A stretch of 64,000 nucleotides of DNA from Sneathiella glossodoripedis JCM 23214 (GCF_000616095.1 NZ_BAMS01000002.1:62001-126000); one strand, 5' to 3'; positions 18,690-28,998 are shown, counted from the first letter of the stretch. A program made the numbers and translations. Notes: generated from the sequence alone by a model not told the origin.

Positions 18690-20588
18690 TCAAGCTTCCA
18701 GACCTTCAAGTTCTTCCTGTTTCAGCATCCATTCCGCTTCAATCTTTTCCAGTTTAGAGTTCAGATCACCAATTTCTGCGACGATTTTGGCTTGATAATC
18801 AGAGCCTTTCTCGTAAGTCTCCGGGGCCGCCATGATGTCTTCCAGCTTGCCTTTTTCGCTTTCCAGCTTTTGAATCTGGTTTTCAAGCTTGCTGATTTCC
18901 TTGCGAAGAGGGGCCATTGCTGCACGGTTCTGGGCACGTTGCTTTCGTGCTTCCTTGCCGCTTAATCTAGGTTGTTCGGTGTGTTTCTCTGCAGTTGAAA
19001 TCGGTTTGCCAGCGCCGGCCGATCTGGCTGTTTCCAACACAAGCTTCTTATAGTCCTCTATGTCACCATCAAACCGCTTTACACCACCTTCTGCGACCAG
19101 CCACAAATCGTCCGCAACCAGACTGACCAGATGCGGGTCATGGCTAATCAGAATAACGGCGCCTTCATATTCGTTCAGGCCCTGTACCAGCGCTTCTCGC
19201 GCATCGACGTCCAAATGGTTTGTCGGCTCATCAAGGATCAACAGATGCGGTTGATCCACTGATAACAGGCAGAAGGTCAGGCGCGATTTCTCCCCCCCTG
19301 AAAGTTGCGCTACAGGCACGTCTGATTTATCCTTGGAAAAGCCAAATTGTCCAAGGCGCGCCCGGATTTTGGCTTCACCCACATTGCCAAGTTTTGCAGC
19401 CAGATGTTGATATGCCGTCTCGTCAGGACGCATTTCATCAAGCTGGTGTTGGGCGAAAAAACCGATTTTCAGTTTGGAGGATTTATTCAGTTGCCCCCCC
19501 ATACGCTGTAATTTACCCGCCAGTAGCTTTGCAAATGTTGATTTACCGTTACCGTTCTGACCCAGAAGCGCAATGCGATCTTCCATATCAATCCGAAGAT
19601 CCAGCCCCTTAAGCACAGGTTTATCTGGCGAATATCCTGCACTCGCGCCTTCCATGGAAATGATCGGAGAGGAGAGCGGCTCAGGGGATGGAAAATGAAA
19701 ATTGACCGTATATTCTTCCATGACTGAAGCAATTGGCTTCATTTTCTCAAGCATTTTTACACGGCTTTGCGCTTGGCGTGCCTTGGAAGCCTTCGCCCGG
19801 AAACGATCGACAAATGATTGCAGATGTTTACGCTGGGCCTCCTGTTTTTTGGCCATTGCAGCATTTAATGCCAGTTGCTCTGCCCGGGTTTTTTCGAAGA
19901 AATCATAGTTACCCGTATATTTGACAAGTTGTCTGTTTTCCAAATGGACAATCGTACCTGCAACATTATTCAGAAGATCACGATCGTGACTGACAATAAT
20001 GAGCGTATGCGGATAGTTTCTGAGGAAGTTTTCAAGCCACAAAGTCGCTTCCAGATCCAGATAGTTGCTTGGCTCATCGAGGAGCAAGAGATCTGGATTG
20101 GAAAAAAGCGTGCCTGCAAGGCTGACGCGAGTACGCCACCCCCCGGAATAAGAAGAGCAGGGGCGCTTCTGTGCCTCGTGATCAAAGCCTAGACCTGCAA
20201 GGATTTTAGCCGCACGGCTTTCTGCGCTATGGGCATCAATATCCGCAAGTCGCGTGTGAATTTCCGCGATGCGCATTGGATCTTCGGCTGTTTCTGCTTC
20301 CGCCATAAGGGAAGCCCGCTCGACATCTGCTGCCAATACAGCTTCAATCAGACTTTCCGGACCCGATGGCGCTTCTTGCGGCAGGACACCCAGTCTGGCA
20401 CCGTTCTGCAATTGAATAGAACCGGAATCGCTTGCTAGCTCTCCAGTAATCAGTTTTAGCAAGGTGGATTTCCCGGTGCCATTGCGACCAATCAATCCCA
20501 CTTTATGTCCGGCAGGAATGTGAACACTTGCATCTTCAAGAAGTGTGCGTCCGGCAACCCGGTATGTAAGCTCTTTAATCTGTAACAT
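18690..20588 (-). CDS. ABC-F family ATPase (YheS-like)
   Basis: A 632-residue protein with two fused ABC ATPase domains and no membrane segments, so an ABC-F translation factor rather than a transporter. Domain 1 has GRNGTGKS (34-41), signature YSGGWR and Walker B LLLLDEPSNYLD. A linker rich in Lys/Arg/Gln follows. Domain 2 has GQNGNGKS, LSGGEKSR and LLILDEPTNHLD. A C-terminal coiled coil (about 560-630) is rich in Glu and Lys. These proteins act at the ribosomal E site. Length and order suggest the YheS/Uup side of the family. It converges with holC. Confidence 0.9.
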   Translation of the reverse strand: MLQIKELTYRVAGRTLLEDASVHIPAGHKVGLIGRNGTGKSTLLKLITGELASDSGSIQLQNGARLGVLPQEAPSGPESLIEAVLAADVERASLMAEAETAEDPMRIAEIHTRLADIDAHSAESRAAKILAGLGFDHEAQKRPCSSYSGGWRTRVSLAGTLFSNPDLLLLDEPSNYLDLEATLWLENFLRNYPHTLIIVSHDRDLLNNVAGTIVHLENRQLVKYTGNYDFFEKTRAEQLALNAAMAKKQEAQRKHLQSFVDRFRAKASKARQAQSRVKMLEKMKPIASVMEEYTVNFHFPSPEPLSSPIISMEGASAGYSPDKPVLKGLDLRIDMEDRIALLGQNGNGKSTFAKLLAGKLQRMGGQLNKSSKLKIGFFAQHQLDEMRPDETAYQHLAAKLGNVGEAKIRARLGQFGFSKDKSDVPVAQLSGGEKSRLTFCLLSVDQPHLLILDEPTNHLDVDAREALVQGLNEYEGAVILISHDPHLVSLVADDLWLVAEGGVKRFDGDIEDYKKLVLETARSAGAGKPISTAEKHTEQPRLSGKEARKQRAQNRAAMAPLRKEISKLENQIQKLESEKGKLEDIMAAPETYEKGSDYQAKIVAEIGDLNSKLEKIEAEWMLKQEELEGLEA

Positions 20589-20666
20589 GGCGCGAAGCTC
20601 TAGCAGCTTTTTATCCCGCAGGACACAAAAATACTAAGGCAAAGCCTAAAAAATTCGGTAATTCTG

Positions 20667-20695
20667 TTGCAGCATTGTTTGCATACGGTTATAAG
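20667..20695 (+). promoter_or_regulatory. ndk promoter
   Basis: TTGCAG (20667-20672) and TATAAG (20690-20695) at the ideal 17-bp spacing lie 43 bases before the ndk ATG. Both boxes match the sigma-70 consensus at five of six positions. Confidence 0.6.
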
Positions 20696-20738
20696 GCGCA
20701 AAATTCTTTTTTCTGTTCCTCCAACCAGAGTGATGACA

Positions 20739-21161
20739 ATGGCTTTAGAACGTACTTTTTCAATCATTAAACCAGATGCAACCCGCCGTAACCTGACAGG
20801 TAAAATCAACGCTGTTTTCGAAGAAGCTGGACTGCGTATCGTAGCCCAGAAACGTATTCGTATGACTCGTGAAAATGCAGAAGCATTTTATGCGGTTCAT
20901 AAAGAGCGTCCTTTCTTCGGTGAACTTGTTGACTTCATGACATCAGGTCCAGTTGTGGTTCAGGTTCTGGAAGGTGAAAATGCTGTTGCTAAAAACCGCG
21001 AGGTTATGGGTGCAACAAATCCTGCGGACGCTGCTCCTGGCACAATCCGCAAAGAATTTGCTGAAAGCATCGAAGCAAACTCAGTTCACGGCTCAGACAG
21101 CCCTGAAAATGCTGCGATTGAAATTTCACAGTTCTTCTCACAGTTTGAAATTGTTGGCTAA
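20739..21161 (+). CDS. ndk: Nucleoside diphosphate kinase
   Basis: A 140-residue enzyme that balances nucleoside triphosphates through a phosphohistidine intermediate. The active-site His117 is in [12 protein letters not shown], and the start [13 protein letters not shown] is canonical. ATG at 20739 gives the standard length; an ATG two codons upstream is possible. It has its own promoter and a strong terminator. Confidence 0.98.
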   Translation: MALERTFSIIKPDATRRNLTGKINAVFEEAGLRIVAQKRIRMTRENAEAFYAVHKERPFFGELVDFMTSGPVVVQVLEGENAVAKNREVMGATNPADAAPGTIRKEFAESIEANSVHGSDSPENAAIEISQFFSQFEIVG

Positions 21162-21177
21162 CGACTGATAGTTTCCG

Positions 21178-21209
21178 AAAAAAGGGCTCCCATCAGGGGG
21201 CCCTTTTTT
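21178..21209 (+). terminator. Rho-independent terminator after ndk
   Basis: A long stem of AAAAAAGGG, then C-T-C-C paired with G-rich bases, closes on a CATCAG loop and ends in CCCTTTTTT. It starts 16 bases after the ndk stop. Confidence 0.9.
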
Positions 21210-21349
21210 ATGTGAAATTACAGGTGACAGAGAATCTCTCGCGCTTTTTCGAAATATAAAATCTGATGAGTAAGGACGTTTGCGGTTGTTATCCATTTGA
21301 AGAATATTGTGTTTTAAAATTACGAAAAATATTCTTGACGTGAAACTTT

Positions 21350-21376
21350 ATTAAGGTCAGTGTTGTTGACCTTAAT
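21350..21376. promoter_or_regulatory. Perfect 10-bp inverted repeat before the aminotransferase gene
   Basis: ATTAAGGTCA (21350-21359) and TGACCTTAAT (21367-21376) are perfect inverted copies with a 7-base spacer. They end 20 bases before the ATG of the downstream aminotransferase. The size and spacing fit a dimeric regulator operator. No candidate regulator is adjacent. A TTGACG at 21335-21340 could be the -35 box the site overlaps, but no good -10 is visible. Confidence 0.6.
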
Positions 21377-21396
21377 GATGTCACAGGATTTTATTG

Positions 21397-22629
21397 ATGA
21401 GTTGGACCAATAAATTTTCAGAAGATGCAAGGGCAATAGAAGCATCTGAAATTCGCGAACTGCTAAAAATTCTGGCAGACCCCAATATTCTTTCATTTGC
21501 TGGTGGAATTCCCGACCCTGAATTATTTCCGATGGCGGATATCTCTTCTATTCGCAATACCATTGAACTGGACCCTGTTTTGTCCAAAGAATCCATGCAG
21601 TATTCGGCCACTGAAGGGTATATGCCACTGAGAGAGTGGATCGCTGAACGCTGTACTACTGAAAATCTTGCTCTGACATCAGACAACATTCTGGTTACCA
21701 GTGGGGCGCAGCAATCGCTGACATTGCTGGCTGCCGCTCTTATGGATCCGGATTTGCCCGTCGCTGTTGCCGATCCAACCTATTTAGGGGCGTTGCAGGT
21801 TTTTATGACGCGCAGGCCCAAATTCGTAACCGTGCAGACTGACGAGGATGGTTTAATTCCAAGCAGTTTGGAAGAAGCCTTCAAGGCAGGTGCACGGATC
21901 CTCTATACCATTCCTGATTTCCAAAATCCGGGTGGGATGACGATCCCTCTGGATCGGCGCCGTGAAATTGTCGAACTGGCTCATAAATATGATGTCGTCA
22001 TTCTGGAGGATACTGCTTATAGAACCCTCTATTATGATGGTCCTGCGCCGGCTTCCCTATTGGAAGTGGAAGGTGACTATCTGGGGCAGGGTAAATGGCA
22101 AAGCGAAGGACTTGTGATACAGGTTGGAACCGCTTCAAAAACGCTTATGCCTGCCTTGCGTGTGGGGTGGACCATTGCACCGAAAGCATTGTTCGAAAAG
22201 CTTGTCATCCTTAAGCAGGCCAATGATCTGCAGACCTCCTGCATGAACCAGATGATGGCATTTAAACTGTTCAGCAGCATTTTGGATGACCATGTTCAAA
22301 AACTTCGTGAAGTTTACGGTGAACGCCGGGATGCCATGGTTAAGGCGTTACGCAGATATCTGCCAAACAATGTCCGTTTTACTGAGCCGGCTGGCGGCAT
22401 GTTTGTCTGGTTGCAGTTGCCCGACGGGCTGGATGCAAAGGAACTTCTGGCGAAATCACTGGAAAGTGAGAAAATAGCATTTGTCCCAGGTGCTGCTTTT
22501 CACGCAACTGGTACCGGCAAAAACACATTGCGGTTGTCTTTCTCTACCTGCAAACCGCCAGTAATCGATGATGCCATGCGGCGCTTGGCGAACCTGATCG
22601 CCGCCGAAGAGAGAAGGCGTGTCGCTTAA
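21397..22629 (+). CDS. PLP-dependent aminotransferase (MocR/2-aminoadipate transaminase type)
   Basis: A 410-residue fold-type I aminotransferase with the PLP-binding Lys248 in GTASKTLMPALRVGW and upstream motifs YSATEGYMPLREW, TSGAQQSL and PDFQNPGG. This pattern matches the LysN/AraT-like class that includes 2-aminoadipate and aromatic aminotransferases; the true amino donor cannot be read from sequence. No GntR domain is fused. AGGA nine bases before the ATG supports this start. It is monocistronic, with an upstream palindrome and a downstream terminator. Confidence 0.88.
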   Translation: MSWTNKFSEDARAIEASEIRELLKILADPNILSFAGGIPDPELFPMADISSIRNTIELDPVLSKESMQYSATEGYMPLREWIAERCTTENLALTSDNILVTSGAQQSLTLLAAALMDPDLPVAVADPTYLGALQVFMTRRPKFVTVQTDEDGLIPSSLEEAFKAGARILYTIPDFQNPGGMTIPLDRRREIVELAHKYDVVILEDTAYRTLYYDGPAPASLLEVEGDYLGQGKWQSEGLVIQVGTASKTLMPALRVGWTIAPKALFEKLVILKQANDLQTSCMNQMMAFKLFSSILDDHVQKLREVYGERRDAMVKALRRYLPNNVRFTEPAGGMFVWLQLPDGLDAKELLAKSLESEKIAFVPGAAFHATGTGKNTLRLSFSTCKPPVIDDAMRRLANLIAAEERRRVA

Positions 22630-22660
22630 GGCTTGCAAGCTTTCATTCTAAAAGAATTTA

Positions 22661-22688
22661 AAAGGCGCCGGTTTTGGCGCCTTTTTTT
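22661..22688. terminator. Bidirectional terminator between aminotransferase and bactofilin genes
   Basis: AAAGGCGCC (22661-22669) and GGCGCCTTT (22676-22684) form a 9-bp stem with a GGTTTT loop, followed by T residues on the plus strand and A/T-rich sequence on the minus strand. It serves the two convergent genes. Confidence 0.9.
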
Positions 22689-23100
22689 AATCTGAACGGC
22701 CGTTTTCAGCTTTGTCAAAAAGGGCAACTGTATCCGCGCCCCCGCGTGGATTGTCACTGTGACGGCAATGACCGTCTATAATAGCACCGGGCTCAATACT
22801 CAGCGAAGAATTTGTGACATCACCTTTCACGCGGCCCGAAGCGGTAATGGCTACATCATGGGCGACGATATTGCCATCGACCTTTCCATGGATGATAAGG
22901 GTATCGACTTCGATATCACCCGTTACATGGGCAGTATCCCCTAAAGTAAGCTTTTGCGCGCGAATATTGCCAGCAACAATGCCATTGACCTGAAGCTCAC
23001 CGTCACACTCCAAATCCCCGGATATGACGAGCCCTTTTGCAATAATGGAGGGCATATCCACACCAGTCTGTCCTTTTTTGTCCTGACCGCTTGAAAACAT
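22687..23100 (-). CDS. Bactofilin family cytoskeletal protein
   Basis: A 137-residue protein with the bactofilin (DUF583) right-handed beta-helix core, visible as repeating short strands with Gly turns such as GDLECDGELQVNGIVAGN and IHGKVDGNIVAHDV. Bactofilins polymerise without nucleotide and localise cell-wall enzymes. The upstream gene, 28 bases away on the same strand, is an M23 peptidase, a partnership documented in several bacteria. ATG at 23100 is preferred; GTG at 23112 lies too close to the GAGGGG site. The C-terminal 30 residues are disordered-looking. Confidence 0.92.
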   Translation of the reverse strand: MFSSGQDKKGQTGVDMPSIIAKGLVISGDLECDGELQVNGIVAGNIRAQKLTLGDTAHVTGDIEVDTLIIHGKVDGNIVAHDVAITASGRVKGDVTNSSLSIEPGAIIDGHCRHSDNPRGGADTVALFDKAENGRSD

Positions 23101-23128
23101 TATGATGCCCACCCCTCTTGAAAATTGA

Positions 23129-24592
23129 TTAGTCCTTGGCTTCCTCTAAAACGCTACTGGTTTTAAAGGCGTAGTTCCCAGCTTTGAAAAACTTGGCCGG
23201 GTTCTGGTTTTTACCATTATATATGATTTCATAATGCACATGACGGCCGGTACTACGACCTGTTGATCCCATGGTTCCAATTTTGGTTCTGAAATCCACC
23301 TGATCGCCGCGTTTGACATGAATTTTTTTCAGATGACCAAACTTGGTTTTAAACCCTTGTCCATGATCGATTTCCACCATCTTCCCATATGCACCGCTAT
23401 GACCGGCAAAGACCACTTTTCCCGGTGCAGTTGCCAAAATAGGGGAGTTGCGGGGGCCACTCATGTCTATACCCGCATGAAAAGCTTTCTTCTTGGAAAT
23501 CGGATCGCGGCGCATGCCGAAACTTGAAGTCACATAACCACTATCCAGTGGCCGCGCCAGCGGGATGTTCTTCATCAGGGAATTCAGCGTTGTCCATTTG
23601 GCAAGGCTTGCCTCCATTTTGAGGGCATCCTGATAATAACGCTGTTCGACTTCCAGTAGCTCGCGCGTATTGGACAGTTCATTGAAGGGGCCGCCAATCC
23701 CTTCCACATTGTCGAGGGACAGAACCTCATCGGGGTTGAGGCCGGTTAGGGTAATGGTTTGTTTCAGCGCATCAATTCCCTGTTCCGCCTGTTCATGAAC
23801 ACGCGCAATCAGGTTCTTGTTCTGTTTGGAAATGGTTGCGATACGGCTTTTCAGATCCTGAACTTCATTTTGCAGGTTTTCGACCAGTACTTCTTTTTCA
23901 GACCGCTCTTTTTCAAATGTGGAAAGGCGTTTTTTGGTTTGCTGAAGTTCTTTGTAAATTTCATCCTTGGAGGATTGGAACATCTGCAGTTCGCGATTTA
24001 GCGAAGACAGGCGTTTTTGCGCAATCAGTTTTTCTTCCGCATGCATATCCCGCTCTTCAGCGGTCTGGTAAAGAGCTTTATTGATCTGAGTGATTTTCAG
24101 CGACAGCTCTTCACTGCGTTTGTTGGTTCTCTCCAGCCGCGAAGATAGCATCTTGATCCTGTTTTCCAGATCCTTCGCATATTCGTCACGGCTATTCAGA
24201 TCATTGGCTTTTTTCTGCAACGTGGCAGTAGCCATCTGCAGGGTCGATTTCAAATTTTCCCGCTGACTCAGAATATCTTCCAATCGCGCATATTGCCGGT
24301 CCAGCTCTTCCTTTGTCATAGTCAGGTTGGAGCGGGCATAGAGCAGGTTGGACGAAACATCGCGGACCCGATCCTGCAGCAAAGCGAGTTGTCTCTCCTG
24401 CTTGGAAATGGTGACATCTTTGGCAATATTTTGACTGATCAGACCCGTAATCAGTGCAGCCGTACAAATGCCGCCAGCAACCAGCGAAACCTGCAGCCTT
24501 GTGCTGAACGAGTAATATTTGGGTTGACCGTTTTTACTGACAATGACTTGTCGGGGCGCGAAAATGCGTCCCAAAGTTCCCTTCAGATTCAT
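23129..24592 (-). CDS. M23 (LytM) peptidase with coiled coil
   Basis: A 487-residue protein: cytoplasmic basic N-terminus, one membrane span at about 34-56, a long coiled coil (about 65-275) and a C-terminal LytM domain. The zinc ligands lie in FHAGIDMSG and in HVHYEI, with HGQGFKTKFGHL between, so the domain looks catalytically competent and should cut peptidoglycan cross-links. ATG at 24592 follows GGGGAG; the frame upstream is unlikely to be used. It precedes and is probably co-transcribed with the bactofilin gene, suggesting a cell-shape module. Confidence 0.92.
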   Translation of the reverse strand: MNLKGTLGRIFAPRQVIVSKNGQPKYYSFSTRLQVSLVAGGICTAALITGLISQNIAKDVTISKQERQLALLQDRVRDVSSNLLYARSNLTMTKEELDRQYARLEDILSQRENLKSTLQMATATLQKKANDLNSRDEYAKDLENRIKMLSSRLERTNKRSEELSLKITQINKALYQTAEERDMHAEEKLIAQKRLSSLNRELQMFQSSKDEIYKELQQTKKRLSTFEKERSEKEVLVENLQNEVQDLKSRIATISKQNKNLIARVHEQAEQGIDALKQTITLTGLNPDEVLSLDNVEGIGGPFNELSNTRELLEVEQRYYQDALKMEASLAKWTTLNSLMKNIPLARPLDSGYVTSSFGMRRDPISKKKAFHAGIDMSGPRNSPILATAPGKVVFAGHSGAYGKMVEIDHGQGFKTKFGHLKKIHVKRGDQVDFRTKIGTMGSTGRSTGRHVHYEIIYNGKNQNPAKFFKAGNYAFKTSSVLEEAKD

Positions 24593-24701
24593 CTGCTCCC
24601 CGCAAAGGTGTATTCCGTTGGTCCAAGACGGCAATTATTAAACCGATTTTCACTGAAACTGCAACTCTACAGAAGACGGTCTAAAGTCTGGCCTGTGACG
24701 C

Positions 24702-25509
24702 TCAGGAAACTTTCTGGGAGTGGCTCAAGGGCATGTAATAGTCAGGGGTGAGATCGGCTTCAGCCCGCGCAGCTTCATTAAATGGAGGTTTTAAAAGGCC
24801 TTTGAAGTTTTTTCTCACCAGTTCTTGCCAGAATTCACGAGGACTTTCATTCAGTCGGCCGCACAGGAAATGAAACCACCGGTTTCCCGTAGCCACATGT
24901 CCTATCTCTCTTCCAGAATGATTTTAAGAACATCTGCACTCTCTTCGTCGCCCATTTTCACGAATCGCGCGATCATTCCCGGCGTGACATCTAGCCTCTC
25001 GCTTCCAGAACCATCGGCACAATAGCCAGCCTTGCAGCAAAATTATTTCTAGTTTCGAAGGCAGCTTCCCAAAGTCCATCATGGGCGGGGAAGTCTCCAT
25101 ATTCGAAACCCAGTTTACGAATGCGTTTCTGTAACAATTGGAAATGCTTGCCCTCTTCAGCGCCGACCTTTACCCAATCATCAAAAAACGCCTTAGGCAT
25201 GCCCTGATCACTGAATCTCAGCACCATGTCCCAAGCAAGGTCGATCGCATTCAGCTCAATATGCAAGACAGCATGGAGCAATGTCGCGCGGGCTTTATCT
25301 GACACACCGCGTCGCCGTGGCATTTCAGCCGGCGCTAACAGGGGCGGGCGCTCGGGGCGCCCCGGACGATCTGGCGCGGCGGCGAAACCAATTTGTGTTA
25401 TCTCTGCATTTTGCCAACGTGCTGCATTTTCAACACTTAGCCGTGCTTTCTGATCGCCGTCGGTGGCTGTAAGAACAGCAAATGCCAGATCGCTCAGTGT
25501 GTCAGTCAT
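24702..25509 (-). CDS. DUF455 ferritin-like protein, frame broken twice
   Basis: The start (25509) encodes a ferritin-like helical protein with HAVLHIELNAIDLAWD and EEGKHFQLL, the Glu/His pattern of the DUF455 (COG2833) family. The frame stops at 24995, but the family sequence continues in other frames: LDVTPGMIARFVKMGDEE, then EIGHVATGNRWFHFLC to the stop at 24702. Breaks are at 24994-24995 and within the CTCTCT run near 24907-24910, each repaired by one extra base. The repaired protein is 269 residues, the usual length. Function is unknown; a di-iron centre is likely from the conserved Glu/His pairs. It starts one base before the bcp stop. Confidence 0.85.
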
Positions 25510-25971
25510 CTAGAGCGCTTTTGCAGCCTCAAGGACTGCGTCCACATGGCCTTTGACCTTCACTTTGCGCCAGACATTGCGAACGGTGCCGGCTTCGTCC
25601 ACTAAAAAGGTAGCACGTTCAATTCCCATATATTTACGGCCATACATGTTTTTCTCAACCCAGACACCAAAGGCCTCGCACACATCTCCCTCTTCATCAC
25701 TGGCGAGGATCACTTGAAGGTCATGTTTTGTGCGGAATTTTTCGTGTTTGGCAATCGTATCTTTGGATACTCCGATTATTTTCACCCCAAGCGCATCAAA
25801 TTCGCTTTTAAGCTCAGTAAAACCCTTCGCTTCAGTGGTGCAGCCCGGTGTGTCATCTTTGGGGTAGAAGTAAATTACATAGGGCGACCCTTTAAGGCTT
25901 TCATTGCTGATTTTCCCATCTGTATCTGTTTCCATTTCAAAGGCGGGAACTGTGCTTCCTGCTTCAGTCAT
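25510..25971 (-). CDS. bcp: Thiol peroxidase, Bcp/PrxQ family
   Basis: A 153-residue peroxiredoxin that reduces hydroperoxides in the cytosol. The peroxidatic Cys44 sits in DDTPGCTTEAKGF. The resolving Cys found five residues later in E. coli Bcp is replaced by Lys49; a second Cys98 (GDVCEAFGVW) might act instead, or the enzyme may use an external thiol. It is directly upstream of the DUF455 gene on the same strand. Confidence 0.94.
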   Translation of the reverse strand: MTEAGSTVPAFEMETDTDGKISNESLKGSPYVIYFYPKDDTPGCTTEAKGFTELKSEFDALGVKIIGVSKDTIAKHEKFRTKHDLQVILASDEEGDVCEAFGVWVEKNMYGRKYMGIERATFLVDEAGTVRNVWRKVKVKGHVDAVLEAAKAL

Positions 25972-26014
25972 GAGGTCTCCTGATCGTTAGAGTATTTGAA
26001 AAATTGTGCAGAGG

Positions 26015-28998
26015 TTATGAGCCTTTTTCCCCGGGCACAACTACAATTTTTTCAAAAACTTCGCTGACTTTGCGTTCCGTTTGCGCAAGCTTTTCGTTTA
26101 AATCCGAAAAGTCCTTAGCGCCACCAACTGTCGACAAAGCCTCTTTGAGAGCCAGCGGAATTTCATCGGTAACTATACGATCTTTAAGCGATAATCGGAT
26201 CAGTCCTTGCAGATTGAGGTAAAAACCCATCGCGTTAATCAGTGCAGTGCCATCGGCTTCCTCCAGAAGACGGGCCTTCATCATTTCGCGCAGACTTTCA
26301 ATTGTATTTGTCTGTAAAATTTCTGGGTGGTCTGCGCAATGGAGCAGCTTCAAATACTGGCAGATAAACTCCAGATCCATCAGGCCGCCTGCATGGTGTT
26401 TGAGCCGCCATATGGGTGCATTCGCATATTCCTGACGGATACGCCCCTGCATGTCCAACAGGTCGCCCGTAATTTTTTTGGTATCACGCGGTGCTTTAAG
26501 GATGGACTCCAATTCCTTTTGGGTGTCTGCAAGCAGGCTTTCATCTCCGACAATTGGACGGGCGCGGGTTAAGGCCAGGTGCTCCCATGTCCAGGCTTCT
26601 TTCATATAGTAATTGTTAAAGCCATCCAGTGGTAGCGCGATGGGGCCAGCCTTGCCATGGGGGCGCAGTCTCATGTCGACTTCATAGAGGAAACCCTCTC
26701 CAGTAAGGGCGCTTAATGCATTTATGAAGCGTTGGGAAAGCCGCGTATAAAATAACCCCGGTGCAATTGGTTTCGCCCCATCTGTCATCACATCTTCATC
26801 AGGCAGATCATATACAAAAATCAGATCTGCATCTGATCCGGGTGTCATTTCCATGCTGCCCAGTTTGCCCGCTGCCAGAACGGCAAACCGGCCTCCGGGA
26901 ACAGAGCCATGCTTTTCACACAGCTCTTCCATGACTTGCGGCAAAATCCGGCTCATGACAATTTCCGCAATCTGGCTGAGGGGTTTACCTGCATTTACCG
27001 TTGGCCCGAGCGGATTGCCGTGGTCAATATTATTCAGGATCTGCACGCCGATCTGGAATTTAAGATCATTTATCCAGCGGCGACAGATATCCAGCACATC
27101 CTGATAGTCACGGGCAGTGGTGAGCATTTCATCCAGCTCTTCTTCAAGTATCGGGCGTTCTGCAATCGGGGCCATGAAATCGGAACTGAGAACCCCATCC
27201 AGCAACAGCGGATTACCCGCCAGACGGTCTGCCAGATCGGGTGCCATCCCCATAATTTTAGCGACAAGCTTGAGTAAGCTCGGATGAGCGGTAAATAAAG
27301 AAAATAACTGAACTCCGGCGGGTAATTTTCTTAAAAACGCGTCGAAACGCATGAAGCAGCGTCGGGATTGGCAGTATTAGCCAGATCCTCCAGAATAGTC
27401 GGCATCAAAGCCGTTAATAACTGCTGTGCCCGGACGGTGCGTGTGGCGCGGTATCGTCCATGATGCCATTCACGAACCAGCTTGGAAATGGCAGAGCTAT
27501 CTGCAAAACCCAAGGCCTGCAAAGATTGAAGAGTCTCTGGATCATCTTCCGAGCCGGTGAAAACAAGCCGTCCGACTTTTCTTTCTTCATTTTCTTCAAA
27601 CTGGAATAAAGCATCGTAATGGGCTTTGACTTGCAACAGCGTTGCTTCCAGCTTCTGACGGAAATCCTGAGGATCATCATAGCCCATAAACACTCCCAAG
27701 GCATCCAGTTCACCGGCCTCATCAGGAAGGAGTTGGGTTTGTTCGTCATTAATCATTTGCAGACGATGTTCCAGTGTTCGAAGAAATATATAGCTGTCCC
27801 TTAAATCATCTCGAACCTGCGCTTTGGTTTTTCCAGCCTCCACAAGGGCGTCAAGGGTTTCCAGCGTGCCTGAGGTTCGAAGACCCAAATCCCGCCCACC
27901 TTCAATCAGCTGTTGGGTTTGGCAGAAAAATTCGATTTCTCTAATGCCGCCGCGACCAATTTTTATGTTATGTCCATCGAGGGAAATTTCCCCAAATCCT
28001 TTATGGGTATGAATTTGGGATTTGATAGCCTGAATATCGGCAATCGCTGCGAAATCAAGAAATTTACGCCATACAAACGGGCGCAGAAACTCAATGAACT
28101 CAAGGCCTGCGTCAATATCACCAGCGATTGGGCGGGCTTTGATCATTGCGGCCCGTTCCCAATTTTGTCCCTGACTTTCATAATAGGTATGAGCAGCGGA
28201 AATTGGGAGTGCAATGGGAGTTGCGCCGGGGTCCGGGCGCAGACGTAAATCCGTTCGAAAGACATATCCATCCGCGGTGCGATCCTGCATCATGCGGACA
28301 AGGCTTTTGGTCATTCGAACCATATAATCTTCGAGAAATTTTCGACCCGTATAGGTTATTTTTTCGCGGTCAAACAGAACGATCAAATCAATGTCACTGG
28401 AATAATTGAGCTCAAAAGCTCCCAACTTGCCCATTCCCAGAATAATCACACCACAGTCTTTTGTTGGTTTATCCGCATCGGGCAGTTGCAAATCCCCTTT
28501 CTGATGACCCGCATAAAGTAAATGGGCGATGGCCGCATCCGTTGCGCTTGCTGCAAAATCGGACAGGGTTTTTGTTATTTTCATGAGCGGCCAAGCTCCG
28601 GCAATGTCACACGCCGCTGTCAAAAGAGCAATTCGGCGTTTGCCGACACGAAGCCCCTTCATGACGTCACTTTCAGTGTTTTGCGGGGCGCAGTCATTCT
28701 GCAGTTCACGAAAAATGAATTTCAGCGCTTTTTCACTGCCATCTTCCATCAAACGTTTGAAAAATGGAATTTCCTTGAGCAGACATTGACTGAGAAAAGG
28801 ACTGTTGCCGAAAATGGCAGATAAAAAATCACTGGCGTCCTTAGAATTGCCCAATTCTTCTGCGAAACCTGACAGGATAGGATCCAAGGCTGTTTTTTCA
28901 GCCCAGTTTTCCATGTTTATAGCAAGCTGTTCCTCATGCGCAGCCTTTGGGAGTGAAACAATTTCTGTCAGGAAAGAAAATTTATTTTCAGCGGACAT
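26015..28998 (-). CDS. glnE: Bifunctional glutamine synthetase adenylyltransferase/deadenylase, one frame break
   Basis: GlnE adds and removes AMP on glutamine synthetase in response to PII proteins. Both nucleotidyltransferase domains are visible: the N-terminal one with LGMGKLGAFELNYSSDIDLI and the C-terminal one with AAGKLGSMEMTPGSDADLI. The first frame stops at 27331, and the second begins around 27355 with MRFDAFLRKLPAGVQL. Changing TT to TTT at 27354-27355 joins them into a 994-residue protein of normal size. I take this as one gene. ATG at 28998 is chosen; TTG at 29013 is in frame. Confidence 0.92.
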
